From Rhizobium jaguaris (GTDB lineage: Bacteria; Pseudomonadota; Alphaproteobacteria; Rhizobiales; Rhizobiaceae): a DNA stretch of 64,000 nucleotides. The position numbers were made by a program, and so were the translations under genes. Shown piece after piece: positions 55,618 through 64,000 of this stretch (the first letter of the stretch is position 1; each line of letters starts with the position of its first letter). The notes beneath the pieces are model-generated. The model made no database searches and was not told the origin of the DNA. It worked only from the letters and a program-made list of their open reading frames with translations. The stretch is from contig NZ_CP032694.1 in NCBI RefSeq assembly GCF_003627755.1, forward strand, positions 1,727,501 through 1,791,500, given 5' to 3'.

Positions 55618-56342
55618 TGGGTCAGAAAATCAATCCGATCGGTTTTCGTCTTGGCATCAACCGTACTTGGGATAGCCGCTGGTTTGCGGACAATGCCGAG
55701 TATGGTCAGCTCCTCCACGAAGACCTGAAGATGCGCAAGTTCGTCATGAACGAACTGAAGCAGGCCGGTATCTCCAAGGTGGTCATCGAGCGTCCGCACA
55801 AGAAGTGCCGCGTCACGATCCACTCGGCTCGTCCGGGCCTGATCATCGGTAAGAAGGGCGCTGACATCGACAAGCTCCGCAAGAAGCTGTCGGACATGAC
55901 GAATTCCGAAACGCATCTCAACATCGTTGAAGTGCGCAAGCCGGAAATCGATGCGACGCTGGTTGCCCAGTCGATCGCTCAGCAGCTCGAGCGCCGTGTT
56001 GCTTTCCGTCGCGCTATGAAGCGCGCCGTTCAGTCCGCGATGCGTCTTGGCGCCGAAGGCATCAAGATCACCTGCGCCGGCCGTCTCGGCGGTGCAGAAA
56101 TCGCTCGTACGGAATGGTACCGCGAAGGTCGCGTGCCGCTGCATACGCTGCGCGCCGACATCGACTACGGCACGGCTGAAGCAGAAACCGCATTCGGCAT
56201 CTGCGGCATCAAGGTCTGGATCTTCAAGGGCGAAATCCTTGAACACGATCCGATGGCCTCCGAACGCCGCGCGCTCGAAGGCGACGCTCAAGGTCCGGCT
56301 AGCCGCGATCGCGATAGAGACCGCCGCCGCGACAACGCTTGA
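55617..56342 (+). CDS. rpsC: 30S ribosomal protein S3
   Basis: S3 lines the mRNA entry tunnel and helps unwind mRNA. It has 241 residues, with N-terminal [19 protein letters not shown], the KH-domain loop [14 protein letters not shown], and the C-terminal domain with [20 protein letters not shown]. The last 25 residues are Arg/Asp-rich ([12 protein letters not shown]), an alphaproteobacterial-style tail. Confidence 0.98.
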   Translation: MGQKINPIGFRLGINRTWDSRWFADNAEYGQLLHEDLKMRKFVMNELKQAGISKVVIERPHKKCRVTIHSARPGLIIGKKGADIDKLRKKLSDMTNSETHLNIVEVRKPEIDATLVAQSIAQQLERRVAFRRAMKRAVQSAMRLGAEGIKITCAGRLGGAEIARTEWYREGRVPLHTLRADIDYGTAEAETAFGICGIKVWIFKGEILEHDPMASERRALEGDAQGPASRDRDRDRRRDNA

Positions 56343-56378
56343 TAGCGTTCGTGGCAGATAAGTTCGGAGAATAAGAAA

Positions 56379-56792
56379 ATGTTGCAGCCAAAGCGTACGA
56401 AGTACCGCAAGCAATTTAAGGGCCGCATCAAGGGCGTTGCCAAGGGTGGTTCTGACCTCGCGTTCGGCGAATTCGGTCTGAAGTCGCAGGAGCCCAACCG
56501 CGTCAACGCTCGTGAGATCGAAGCGGCTCGCCGCGCGATCACGCGCTACATGAAGCGCGCCGGCCGTGTATGGATCCGCGTGTTCCCGGATGTTCCGGTA
56601 ACCGCAAAGCCGACCGAAGTCCGCATGGGTAAAGGTAAGGGCTCTGTCGAATATTGGGCATGCAAGGTCAAGCCTGGCCGTATGATGTTCGAGATCGATG
56701 GTGTGAGCGAGGAAATCGCTCGCGAGGCTCTGCGCCTCGGCGCCGCCAAGCTCTCGGTCAAGACGCGCTTCGTGCAGCGCATTGCAGAGTAA
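56379..56792 (+). CDS. rplP: 50S ribosomal protein L16
   Basis: L16 sits near the A-site elbow and matures the 50S. It has 137 residues, with the classic start [18 protein letters not shown] and the signature [19 protein letters not shown]. It starts 36 bases after rpsC, and rpmC is 11 bases on. Confidence 0.98.
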   Translation: MLQPKRTKYRKQFKGRIKGVAKGGSDLAFGEFGLKSQEPNRVNAREIEAARRAITRYMKRAGRVWIRVFPDVPVTAKPTEVRMGKGKGSVEYWACKVKPGRMMFEIDGVSEEIAREALRLGAAKLSVKTRFVQRIAE

Positions 56793-56803
56793 GGAAGAAG
56801 CTC

Positions 56804-57004
56804 ATGAAAGCCGCAGATGTTCGCGCCCTGAGCGCCGACCAACTCAAGGACGAGCTTGCCAAGCTGAAGAAGGAGCAGTTCAATCTGCGCTTTCAGAAGG
56901 CGACCGGCCAGCTTGAAAAGTCCTCGCGCATCAACGAAGTCCGCAAGGACATCGCTCGCGTGAAAACCATTGCCCGCCAGAAGGCGGCAGAAGCAAAGGC
57001 CTAA
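56804..57004 (+). CDS. rpmC: 50S ribosomal protein L29
   Basis: L29 is a small helical protein near the tunnel exit. It has 66 residues from ATG 56804 after AAGGAAGAAGCTC; a longer frame reaching back into rplP is not credible. It shows [19 protein letters not shown] and the conserved [14 protein letters not shown]. Confidence 0.97.
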   Translation: MKAADVRALSADQLKDELAKLKKEQFNLRFQKATGQLEKSSRINEVRKDIARVKTIARQKAAEAKA

Positions 57005-57016
57005 AGGAAGAATAAC

Positions 57017-57256
57017 ATGCCGAAGCGCATTCTGCAGGGCGTCGTGGTCAGCGACAAGAACGAGAAGACGGTAGTTGTCCGCGTTGAGCGTCGTTTCGCT
57101 CACCCGCTGCTCCAGAAGACCGTTCGTCGTTCCAAGAAGTACAAGGCTCACGACGAAAACAATCAGTACAAGGTCGGCGACGTCGTTTCCATCGAGGAAT
57201 GCGCACCGATCTCCAAGGACAAGACCTGGACGGTCGTTTCCGCCCAGACCAAGTAA
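57017..57256 (+). CDS. rpsQ: 30S ribosomal protein S17
   Basis: S17 is an OB-fold protein that binds 16S rRNA early in 30S assembly. It has 79 residues: [20 protein letters not shown], then [19 protein letters not shown] and the [18 protein letters not shown] end. It is the last S10-operon gene; a 224-base gap then precedes rplN. Confidence 0.98.
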   Translation: MPKRILQGVVVSDKNEKTVVVRVERRFAHPLLQKTVRRSKKYKAHDENNQYKVGDVVSIEECAPISKDKTWTVVSAQTK

Positions 57257-57480
57257 CAGAATTTCGCTCAGGCCCTTGCGCTTGGGCGAAATATCTGTAT
57301 GAAGCACGAGCTTGGAAGCAGGACGCTCGAGAACGGGCGTTCTTTTGCTTTATTGATGGCCGGCGAGGTGACCCAGGCGGTCCCGAGTGCCGGAGAAATC
57401 AGACAAGACACTAGTCCATAAGCCGGGGTAGGGGGCTGTTAAGCCCAACCATTCCGGTAACAACAAGAAGGCGACCTGAC

Positions 57481-57849
57481 ATGATTCAGATGCAAACAAA
57501 CCTCGACGTGGCGGATAATTCCGGCGCACGTCGTGTCATGTGCATCAAGGTGCTGGGCGGCTCGAAGCGCAAGTATGCCTCGATCGGCGACGTCATCGTC
57601 GTTTCGATCAAGGAAGCCATTCCGCGCGGCCGCGTGAAGAAGGGTGACGTGATGAAGGCGGTTGTCGTTCGCACCGCCAAGGACATCCGTCGTCCGGATG
57701 GCAGCGTCATCCGCTTCGATACCAATGCAGCAGTCCTCATCGACAACAAGAAAGAGCCGATCGGCACCCGTATCTTCGGACCGGTTCCGCGCGAACTTCG
57801 CGCCAAGAACCACATGAAGATCATCTCGCTGGCTCCAGAAGTACTTTAA
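57481..57849 (+). CDS. rplN: 50S ribosomal protein L14
   Basis: L14 forms intersubunit bridges and binds the silencing factor RsfS. It has 122 residues and begins [20 protein letters not shown], with the family signature continuing as CIKVLGGS. It is the first gene of the spc operon. rplX starts 11 bases after it, behind AAGGAGCGGAGCG. Confidence 0.98.
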   Translation: MIQMQTNLDVADNSGARRVMCIKVLGGSKRKYASIGDVIVVSIKEAIPRGRVKKGDVMKAVVVRTAKDIRRPDGSVIRFDTNAAVLIDNKKEPIGTRIFGPVPRELRAKNHMKIISLAPEVL

Positions 57850-57860
57850 GGAGCGGAGCG

Positions 57861-58169
57861 ATGCAAAAGATCCGTAAAGGCGACAAGGTCGTCGTATTGG
57901 CCGGCAAGGACAAGGGCCGCACCGGCGAAGTTATTCAAGTGCTGCCGAAGGAAGACCGTGCGGTCGTCCGTGGCGTCAACGTCGTCAAGCGCCATCAGCG
58001 CCAGACGCAGACCCAGGAAGCCGGCATCATCAATAAGGAAGCCCCGCTTCACCTGTCCAACATTGCGATCGTCGACAAGGACGGCAAGCCGACCCGCGTC
58101 GGTTTCAAGGTTGTAGATGGTAGGAAGGTCCGTGTGGCCAAGACCTCGGGAGAAGTGATCGATGGCTGA
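57861..58169 (+). CDS. rplX: 50S ribosomal protein L24
   Basis: L24 starts 50S assembly. It has 102 residues, with the KOW motif [20 protein letters not shown] followed by EVIQVLPKE, and the [20 protein letters not shown] block. Its end overlaps the start of rplE by eight bases. Confidence 0.98.
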   Translation: MQKIRKGDKVVVLAGKDKGRTGEVIQVLPKEDRAVVRGVNVVKRHQRQTQTQEAGIINKEAPLHLSNIAIVDKDGKPTRVGFKVVDGRKVRVAKTSGEVIDG

Positions 58170-58719
58170 GGCAAAGTACGAGCCGCGGCTCAAGAAGGAA
58201 TATGTTGGCCGCATTCGCGCAGCGATGCAGGAGAAGTTCTCCTACGCCAACGAAATGCAGATCCCGAAGCTGGACAAGATCGTGATCAACATGGGTGTGG
58301 GCGAAGCGACGGCTGATTCGAAGAAGCCGACCGTTGCTGCTGCCGACCTGGCTGCCATCGCTGGCCAGAAGCCGGTCATCACCCGCGCACGCAACTCCAT
58401 CGCAGGCTTCAAGGTCCGCGAAAACATGCCGATTGGCGCCAAGGTGACGCTGCGCGGCGCCCGCATGTACGAGTTCATGGATCGTCTGGTCAACATCGCG
58501 CTCCCGCGCGTTCGCGACTTCCGCGGCCTGAACCCGAAAAGCTTTGACGGTCGTGGCAACTTCGCCATGGGCATCAAGGAGCACATTGTGTTCCCTGAGA
58601 TCAACTACGACAAGGTTGATCAGATGTGGGGCATGGACATCATCGTTTGCACGACGGCGACAACGGACGACGAAGCACGGGCTCTTCTGAAAGAGTTCAA
58701 CTTCCCGTTCCGTCAATAA
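58162..58719 (+). CDS. rplE: 50S ribosomal protein L5
   Basis: L5 carries 5S rRNA in the central protuberance and contacts P-site tRNA. It has 185 residues, with [33 protein letters not shown] and the [20 protein letters not shown] signature. It starts inside rplX, so it is translationally coupled. Confidence 0.98.
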   Translation: MAEAKYEPRLKKEYVGRIRAAMQEKFSYANEMQIPKLDKIVINMGVGEATADSKKPTVAAADLAAIAGQKPVITRARNSIAGFKVRENMPIGAKVTLRGARMYEFMDRLVNIALPRVRDFRGLNPKSFDGRGNFAMGIKEHIVFPEINYDKVDQMWGMDIIVCTTATTDDEARALLKEFNFPFRQ

Positions 58720-58752
58720 CCGTAACGACGAGCGTAGAAAAGGAACCCTGAT

Positions 58753-59058
58753 ATGGCGAAGACAAGCGCAGTCGAAAAGAACAAGCGCCGCCGCAATACG
58801 GTTGCCAACCAGTCTGCTAAGCGGGCTGCCCTGAAGGCAATCATCATGAACCAGTCTCTTTCGATCGAAGAGCGGTTCAAGGCTACCCTGAAGCTGGCAT
58901 CGCTCCCGCGCGATGGATCCAAGACCCGCATTCGCAACCGTTGCGAAGTATCGGGCCGCCCGCGCGCCTATTACCGCAAACTGCGCATGTCGCGTATCGC
59001 GCTGCGTGAACTCGGCAACCTCGGCAAAGTGCCGGGCGTCGTCAAGTCGAGCTGGTAA
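58753..59058 (+). CDS. rpsN: 30S ribosomal protein S14, zinc-independent type
   Basis: S14 helps assemble the 30S head. At 101 residues it is the long C-minus form: only one Cys (RNRCEVSG) and no paired CxxC, so it does not need zinc. The end [20 protein letters not shown] is canonical. rpsH follows after 12 bases. Confidence 0.98.
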   Translation: MAKTSAVEKNKRRRNTVANQSAKRAALKAIIMNQSLSIEERFKATLKLASLPRDGSKTRIRNRCEVSGRPRAYYRKLRMSRIALRELGNLGKVPGVVKSSW

Positions 59059-59070
59059 GGAGCAGATTAG

Positions 59071-59469
59071 ATGACTATGACTGATCCTTTGGGCGATATG
59101 CTCACCCGTATCCGCAACGGTGCTTCTCGCCGCAAGTCGTCGGTTTCGACGCCTTCGTCCAAGCTCCGTGCGCGTGTTCTCGATGTTCTGCAGGCTGAAG
59201 GCTACATCCGTGGCTATTCCGTCGTCGATTTCGGCAACGGCAAGTCTGAGATCAACATCGAACTCAAGTACTACGAAGGCGCATCGGTGATCCGTGAGAT
59301 CGGCCGTGTGTCCAAGCCGGGCCGCCGAGTTTATGTCTCGGTGAAGTCCATTCCGCAGGTCGCGAACGGTCTCGGCATCATCATCCTTTCGACTCCGAAG
59401 GGTGTGATGGCCGATCACCAGGCTCGTGAACAGAATGTTGGTGGCGAGGTTCTCTGCTCGGTCTTCTAA
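59071..59469 (+). CDS. rpsH: 30S ribosomal protein S8
   Basis: S8 binds the centre of 16S rRNA and in E. coli represses the spc mRNA. It has 132 residues, with [20 protein letters not shown] and the signature [23 protein letters not shown] 59071 follows AAGGAGCAGATTAG; a second in-frame ATG lies two codons on. Confidence 0.98.
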   Translation: MTMTDPLGDMLTRIRNGASRRKSSVSTPSSKLRARVLDVLQAEGYIRGYSVVDFGNGKSEINIELKYYEGASVIREIGRVSKPGRRVYVSVKSIPQVANGLGIIILSTPKGVMADHQAREQNVGGEVLCSVF

Positions 59470-59511
59470 GATCGAACAGGGATCTCCTTCGAAACAGACA
59501 GGTTTGAAAAA

Positions 59512-60045
59512 ATGTCTCGTATCGGTAAGAAGCCCGTTCAGGTGCCTGCAGGAATCACGGCCTCGGTTGATGGCCAGAAGGTGACTGCTAAAGGCCCCAA
59601 GGGCGAACTGTTTTTCGTCGCTAACGACGAAATCGGTCTCAAGCTGGAAAACAATGCAATTGTCGTAACGCCGCTCAGCGACTCCAAGGATGCTCGTGCA
59701 AAGTGGGGCATGTCCCGCACGATGATCGAGAACATCCTGAAGGGTGTTAAGGACGGCTACGAGCGCAAGCTCGAAATCAACGGCGTCGGCTACCGTGCTG
59801 CCATGCAGGGCAAGAACCTGCAGCTCGCGCTCGGCTTCAGCCACGACGTGATCTACGAGCCGCCGCAGGGCATCACGATTGCTGTGCCGAAGCCGACGGA
59901 AATCGTCGTCACCGGCATCAACAAGCAGCAGGTCGGCCAGGTTGCCGCTGAAATCCGCGAATATCGCGGTCCTGAGCCCTACAAGGGCAAGGGCGTAAAG
60001 TATGCCGGCGAGCGGATCGTCCGCAAAGAAGGCAAGAAGAAGTAA
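59512..60045 (+). CDS. rplF: 50S ribosomal protein L6
   Basis: L6 lies by the sarcin-ricin loop near the factor-binding site. It has 177 residues and two tandem similar domains: [20 protein letters not shown] first, and [19 protein letters not shown] [20 protein letters not shown] second, ending in [20 protein letters not shown]. rplR is 12 bases on. Confidence 0.98.
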   Translation: MSRIGKKPVQVPAGITASVDGQKVTAKGPKGELFFVANDEIGLKLENNAIVVTPLSDSKDARAKWGMSRTMIENILKGVKDGYERKLEINGVGYRAAMQGKNLQLALGFSHDVIYEPPQGITIAVPKPTEIVVTGINKQQVGQVAAEIREYRGPEPYKGKGVKYAGERIVRKEGKKK

Positions 60046-60057
60046 GGATCACGCGAA

Positions 60058-60420
60058 ATGGCTAGCAGGAAAGAAGCACTTGCACGTCGTGCCAACCGCG
60101 TGCGTCGTCAACTCAAGTCGGTGGCCAATGGCCGTCCGCGCCTGTCGGTTCATCGCTCGTCGAAGAACATCTACGCCCAGGTCATCGATGATGTGGCCGG
60201 CAAGACGCTTGCGTCTGCCTCCACCCTCGACAAGGATCTGCGCGGTTCTCTGAAGACCGGTGCCGACACCGCAGCCGCAGCCCTCGTTGGCAAGCTCGTT
60301 GCCGAGCGCGCCTCCAAGGCCGGCGTCAAGGAAGTCGTGTTTGACCGCGGCGCCTTCATCTATCACGGCCGCATCAAGGCTCTGGCCGATGCAGCCCGCG
60401 AAGGTGGTCTGACCTTCTGA
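60058..60420 (+). CDS. rplR: 50S ribosomal protein L18
   Basis: L18 binds 5S rRNA with L5. It has 120 residues, with a basic N-terminus ([18 protein letters not shown]), [20 protein letters not shown], and the C-terminal [23 protein letters not shown]-rich hairpin with a UUCG loop follows 8 bases after its stop. Confidence 0.98.
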   Translation: MASRKEALARRANRVRRQLKSVANGRPRLSVHRSSKNIYAQVIDDVAGKTLASASTLDKDLRGSLKTGADTAAAALVGKLVAERASKAGVKEVVFDRGAFIYHGRIKALADAAREGGLTF

Positions 60421-60428
60421 TTAAGTTT

Positions 60429-60457
60429 CCGGCCGGTGGCCTTCGGGCGCCGGCCGG
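60429..60457 (+). promoter_or_regulatory. UUCG-capped GC hairpin between rplR and rpsE
   Basis: CCGGCCGG (60429-60436) pairs with CCGGCCGG (60450-60457), and inside GCC pairs with GGC around the stable tetraloop TTCG. There is no U tract. It lies in a 128-base spacer that is long for this operon. Confidence 0.7.
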
Positions 60458-60548
60458 ATATCACCGGACCGCTGATCTCCTTCGGGAGGTCGATGCGGTC
60501 TTCGTTTTGTTTGCCGATTGCACCCGGAAAAGAAAAAGGAAGAGGACA

Positions 60549-61118
60549 ATGGCACAGGAAAAGAGGGCTCCGCGGGAAGACCGCCAGAGCCGTGAAGAGC
60601 GCGATAGCGAATTCGTCGACAAGCTGGTCGCGATCAACCGCGTCGCCAAGGTTGTAAAGGGTGGCCGCCGTTTCGGTTTCGCCGCTCTCGTCGTCGTCGG
60701 TGACCAGAAGGGCCGCGTCGGCTTCGGTCACGGCAAGGCACGCGAAGTGCCGGAAGCGATCCGCAAGGCAACCGAAAGCGCCAAGCGCGACATGATCTTC
60801 GTACCGCTGCGTGACGGCCGTACGCTGCATCACGACGTCCATGGCCGCCATGGCGCCGGCAAGGTTCTGCTGCGCTCGGCCAAGGTCGGTACCGGTATCA
60901 TCGCCGGCGGCCCGATGCGCGCCGTTTTCGAAACGCTCGGCGTTCATGACGTCGTTGCCAAGTCGACCGGTTCGTCGAACCCGTACAACATGGTTCGCGC
61001 CACGTTCGACGCCCTGAAGCACCAGGTTCACCCGAAGGACATCGCAGCTCAGCGCGGCATCAAGTATGCCACTCTGCAGGCTCGCCGTACGTCCTCGGGC
61101 AACGCCTCCGAAGAATAA
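60549..61118 (+). CDS. rpsE: 30S ribosomal protein S5
   Basis: S5 is part of the mRNA entry site and affects accuracy and spectinomycin response. It has 189 residues from ATG 60549, after GGAAGAGGACA; an upstream in-frame start would add a basic stretch inside the spacer. It has [20 protein letters not shown], the [18 protein letters not shown] loop and [16 protein letters not shown]. Confidence 0.98.
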   Translation: MAQEKRAPREDRQSREERDSEFVDKLVAINRVAKVVKGGRRFGFAALVVVGDQKGRVGFGHGKAREVPEAIRKATESAKRDMIFVPLRDGRTLHHDVHGRHGAGKVLLRSAKVGTGIIAGGPMRAVFETLGVHDVVAKSTGSSNPYNMVRATFDALKHQVHPKDIAAQRGIKYATLQARRTSSGNASEE

Positions 61119-61131
61119 GGGAGTTTGACCT

Positions 61132-61344
61132 ATGGCCAAGACGACCAAGAAGGCTGAAGCCAAGGCGACCGTTACGGTCGAGCAGATTGGCAGCCCCATC
61201 CGCCGTCCGGATGTTCAGCAGAAGACGCTGATCGGTCTCGGACTGAACAAGATGCACCGTCGCCGCACGCTGGAAGACACTCCGGCTGTTCGTGGCATGA
61301 TCCGTGCTGTCCAGCATCTCGTTCGCGTTGTCGACGAGAAGTGA
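61132..61344 (+). CDS. rpmD: 50S ribosomal protein L30
   Basis: L30 is a small 50S surface protein. It has 70 residues, about ten more than E. coli because of a Lys/Ala-rich N-terminal extension (TTKKAEAKA). The core [20 protein letters not shown] and the segment [18 protein letters not shown] are canonical. rplO is 16 bases on. Confidence 0.97.
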   Translation: MAKTTKKAEAKATVTVEQIGSPIRRPDVQQKTLIGLGLNKMHRRRTLEDTPAVRGMIRAVQHLVRVVDEK

Positions 61345-61360
61345 GCCGGAGGTATTCGCT

Positions 61361-61831
61361 ATGAAACTGAATGAGATCAAGGATAACGAAGGCTCGACCC
61401 ATAGCCGCAAGCGCCTCGGCCGCGGCATCGGCTCCGGCTCCGGCAAGACCGGCGGCCGTGGTGTGAAGGGTCAGAAGTCCCGTTCGGGCGTTGCCATCAA
61501 CGGCTTCGAAGGCGGCCAGATGCCCATCTACCGTCGTCTGCCGAAGCGCGGCTTCACCAACATCTTCGCTGCCGACTATGTCGTCGTGTCGCTCGCTCGC
61601 ATCCAGGCTGCCGTCGATGCCGGTAAGCTCGATGCCAAGGCAACAGTCGATGCTGCCGCCCTCAAGGCTGCCGGCGTGATTCGCCGCGTCAAGGACGGCG
61701 TTCGCGTTCTTTCGGATGGCGAACTGAAGGCGAAGCTTTCGCTGGAAGTTGCAGGCGCCTCCAAGCCGGCGGTCGAAAAGATCGAAAAGGCAGGCGGTTC
61801 CATCAAGCTGCTCGCTTCTGTCGCAGAATAA
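61361..61831 (+). CDS. rplO: 50S ribosomal protein L15
   Basis: L15 is a late 50S assembly protein. It has 156 residues from ATG 61361 after CCGGAGGTATTCGCT. The extended Gly/Arg-rich start [20 protein letters not shown] and [14 protein letters not shown] are diagnostic. A terminator-like hairpin follows before secY. Confidence 0.98.
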   Translation: MKLNEIKDNEGSTHSRKRLGRGIGSGSGKTGGRGVKGQKSRSGVAINGFEGGQMPIYRRLPKRGFTNIFAADYVVVSLARIQAAVDAGKLDAKATVDAAALKAAGVIRRVKDGVRVLSDGELKAKLSLEVAGASKPAVEKIEKAGGSIKLLASVAE

Positions 61832-61841
61832 TCTTATCAAT

Positions 61842-61876
61842 AAATCGCCCGGGGTGCTTCACACCGGGCGATTTTG
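61842..61876 (+). terminator. terminator-like hairpin between rplO and secY
   Basis: AAATCGCCCGG (61842-61852) pairs with CCGGGCGATTT (61864-61874) across an 11-base loop, followed by a T run (61872-61875). It is 10 bases past rplO. This shape would terminate part of the transcripts and lower secY-adk expression relative to ribosomal proteins. Confidence 0.75.
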
Positions 61877-62055
61877 CTCCCATATGTGAGCCTCACGAAC
61901 CTGAATGATGCAGCAGTGTCTTTCCGGGGAATAACGGGAACCAAGGGTGAGGCATCCGATTGCAGCGCAATCCGTCCAAAGCCCGGCTTTTAAACAATTA
62001 AAGACTGATTCCGGACCCGGCCGATTATGCCGGAATTGGTAATGCGGAGATTTGC

Positions 62056-63396
62056 ATGGCTTCTGCAGCGGAACAATTGGCATCCAATCTCAATTTTGCG
62101 ACCTTTGCCAAAGCCGAGGATCTCAAAAAGCGCCTGTGGTTCACGCTCGGTGCTCTCCTCGTCTACCGTCTGGGTACCCATATCCCGCTTCCGGGGCTCA
62201 ATCCGGCGGCCTACGCCCAGGCCTTCCAGAATCAGTCCGGCGGCATTCTCGGCCTTTTCAACATGTTTTCCGGCGGTGCCGTGCAGCGCATGGCGATTTT
62301 CGCGCTCGGCATCATGCCCTATATCTCCGCTTCGATCATCGTGCAGCTCATGACCTCGGTCGTGCCGGCGCTCGAGAACCTGAAGAAGGAAGGCGAGCAG
62401 GGCCGCAAGATCATCAACCAGTACACCCGTTACGGCACGGTGTTGCTCGGCGCTTTGCAGGCCTATGGCATTGCGATTGGCCTTGAGCACGGCAATGGCG
62501 TCGTCCTTGATCCAGGCTGGTTCTTTCGTCTTTCGACCGTCGTCACGCTGCTCGGCGGCACGATGTTCCTGATGTGGCTCGGTGAGCAGGTCACGTCGCG
62601 CGGTATCGGCAACGGTATTTCGCTGATTATCTTCGCGGGCATCGCAGCCGGTCTGCCGACCGCTCTTGCTGGTACGCTCGAACTCGGCCGCACCGGCGCT
62701 CTGTCGACCGGTCTGATTCTTGCGGTGCTCGTCGTGGCTGTCCTGGTCATTGGGCTGATCGTTTTCGTCGAGCGCGCCCAGCGCCGCCTGCTGATCCAGT
62801 ATCCGAAGCGCCAGGTCGGCACCCGTATGTTCCAGGGCGATACCTCGCACCTGCCGCTGAAGCTCAACACATCAGGCGTTATCCCGGCGATCTTCGCATC
62901 GTCGCTGTTGTTGCTGCCGGCGACGGTTGCTGGTCTCGGCAATAACACGGCCCTGCCGACTTGGGTCACCTCGATTGTCGCTGCCCTTGGTCATGGCCAG
63001 CCGATCTACATGGTGCTCTACGGTGCCCTGATCGCCTTCTTCGCCTTCTTCTATACCGCGCTCGTCTTCAATCCGAAGGATACGGCCGACAATCTGAAGA
63101 AGCACGGCGGCTTCATTCCGGGTATCCGCCCGGGTGAGCGCACCGCTGAATACATCGATTATGTGCTGACCCGAATCACGGTGATCGGCGCGATCTATCT
63201 TGTCTTCGTCTGCATTCTGCCCGAAATTCTCGTGTCCCAGACCGGTATTCCGCTGTCTCTGGGTGGCACTTCGCTTCTGATCGTGGTTAGCGTAACGCTG
63301 GATACGGTGGCGCAGATTCAGGGTCACCTGATCGCACAGCAATATGAAGGCCTGATCAAGAAATCGAAGTTGCGTGGAGGAAAGAGGGGGCGATGA
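62056..63396 (+). CDS. secY: preprotein translocase subunit SecY
   Basis: SecY is the channel of the Sec translocon in the inner membrane and works with SecE (encoded at 34.5 kb), SecG and SecA. It has 446 residues and ten predicted membrane spans. Landmarks include [13 protein letters not shown] (TM1), [20 protein letters not shown] (plug and TM2), and the cytoplasmic loop [20 protein letters not shown] with the Arg needed for SecA function. adk starts within its stop codon (ATGA). Confidence 0.98.
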   Translation: MASAAEQLASNLNFATFAKAEDLKKRLWFTLGALLVYRLGTHIPLPGLNPAAYAQAFQNQSGGILGLFNMFSGGAVQRMAIFALGIMPYISASIIVQLMTSVVPALENLKKEGEQGRKIINQYTRYGTVLLGALQAYGIAIGLEHGNGVVLDPGWFFRLSTVVTLLGGTMFLMWLGEQVTSRGIGNGISLIIFAGIAAGLPTALAGTLELGRTGALSTGLILAVLVVAVLVIGLIVFVERAQRRLLIQYPKRQVGTRMFQGDTSHLPLKLNTSGVIPAIFASSLLLLPATVAGLGNNTALPTWVTSIVAALGHGQPIYMVLYGALIAFFAFFYTALVFNPKDTADNLKKHGGFIPGIRPGERTAEYIDYVLTRITVIGAIYLVFVCILPEILVSQTGIPLSLGGTSLLIVVSVTLDTVAQIQGHLIAQQYEGLIKKSKLRGGKRGR

Positions 63397-64000
63397 GATT
63401 GATACTTTTGGGGCCGCCGGGAGCAGGTAAGGGGACCCAGGCCCAGCGTATCGTGGAAAAGTACGGCATTCCGCAGCTTTCCACGGGTGATATGCTGAGG
63501 GCCGCGGTGGCAGCCGGGACTGAAGTAGGCAAGCGCGCCAAGGCCGTTATGGACGCCGGCAAGCTTGTTTCGGACGAAATTGTCAACGCCATTGTGTCCG
63601 AGCGTATCGATCAACCGGATTGCGCCAAGGGCTTTATTCTCGATGGTTTTCCGCGCACGCTCGTTCAGGCTGACGCGACGGAAGCGATGCTGAAGACGAA
63701 GGGTCTCGACCTTTCCGTCGTGATCGAGATCAAGGTGGATGACGCCGTGCTCGCCGATCGTATTTCGGGCCGTTATACCTGCGCCAATTGCGGCGCCGGT
63801 TATCACGACGAAAATCTGAAGCCCAAAGAAGAAGGTGTGTGCGACCGTTGCGGTTCCACGCATTTCAAGCGTCGCGCCGACGACAACAGAGAGACCGTCG
63901 TCGAGCGTCTGCAGGTCTACTACAAGGAAACGTCGCCGCTCATTGGCTACTATTATGCCAAGGGCAAGCTTCAGTCGGTCGACGGCATGGCCGATATTGA
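63393..64000 (+). CDS. adk: adenylate kinase, 3' end outside the window
   Basis: Adk interconverts AMP, ATP and ADP. The first 202 residues are visible: P-loop [12 protein letters not shown] (7-18), AMP-binding [19 protein letters not shown], and the LID domain with four Cys (130, 133, 150, 153) in CANC and CDRC, a structural zinc site. It overlaps secY by four bases. The frame is open to the window end; about 10-15 residues should remain. Confidence 0.97.
   Translation, partial: MRLILLGPPGAGKGTQAQRIVEKYGIPQLSTGDMLRAAVAAGTEVGKRAKAVMDAGKLVSDEIVNAIVSERIDQPDCAKGFILDGFPRTLVQADATEAMLKTKGLDLSVVIEIKVDDAVLADRISGRYTCANCGAGYHDENLKPKEEGVCDRCGSTHFKRRADDNRETVVERLQVYYKETSPLIGYYYAKGKLQSVDGMADI

Overview
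This window reads as chromosomal DNA of an alphaproteobacterium of the Rhizobiaceae, most likely Rhizobium. The evidence is a second, tail-less ftsZ, an aroQ-accB-accC-aat gene cluster, an RNase E with a large acidic insertion in its S1 domain, an NDUFA12-type complex I accessory gene, intergenic repeats that I recognise from rhizobia, and a tuf-tRNA-Trp-secE-nusG-rplKAJL-rpoBC-str-S10-spc super-cluster. I see no phage, transposase, CRISPR array or plasmid functions.

Layout. 1-3.1 kb: gatB among three GNAT acetyltransferase genes, one cut by the window edge and one frameshifted. 3.1-10.5 kb: NDUFA12-like and DUF2155 genes, then a leftward cluster (DUF1062, aat, accC, accB, aroQ, a DsbA-like thiol oxidoreductase) and a rightward PLP aminotransferase. 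10.8-20.5 kb: rne (leftward), then a cell-wall and translation block of amiC, mrcA and prfB (with a programmed +1 frameshift), then nadK facing it. 20.6-28.4 kb: a mosaic of tRNA-Thr, tRNA-Tyr and tRNA-Gly, ftsZ2, several small secreted proteins, a methyltransferase, an Inh-type inhibitor, rlmB and a DUF3597 gene.

28.7-34.0 kb: the first tuf copy, then five accessory genes (P-loop kinase, GrpB, NAD-dependent epimerase, glycosyltransferase, unknown). 34.2-46.7 kb: tRNA-Trp, secE, nusG, rplKA, rplJL, rpoB, rpoC and a strong terminator. 46.8-51.9 kb: a 97-residue protein of unknown function, then rpsL, rpsG, fusA and the second tuf copy, whose coding sequence appears identical to the first. 52.2 kb to the end: the S10 and spc operons up to secY and the start of adk.

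How the parts fit. Most of the window serves protein synthesis: amidotransferase, release factor 2, elongation factors, tRNAs, rRNA methylation, ribosomal proteins, RNA polymerase and the Sec channel. Smaller blocks make fatty-acid precursors and aromatic amino acids (accBC, aroQ), and build and split peptidoglycan (mrcA, amiC).

The least-described features are: two related His/Tyr-rich secreted proteins with identical C-x20-C tails flanking ftsZ2; a DUF1062 protein that looks like a zinc ribbon joined to an S4-type RNA-binding module; strong RNA hairpins at fixed points inside the str, rpo and spc operons; and a scattered remnant of a thrU-tyrU-glyT-tufB tRNA array.
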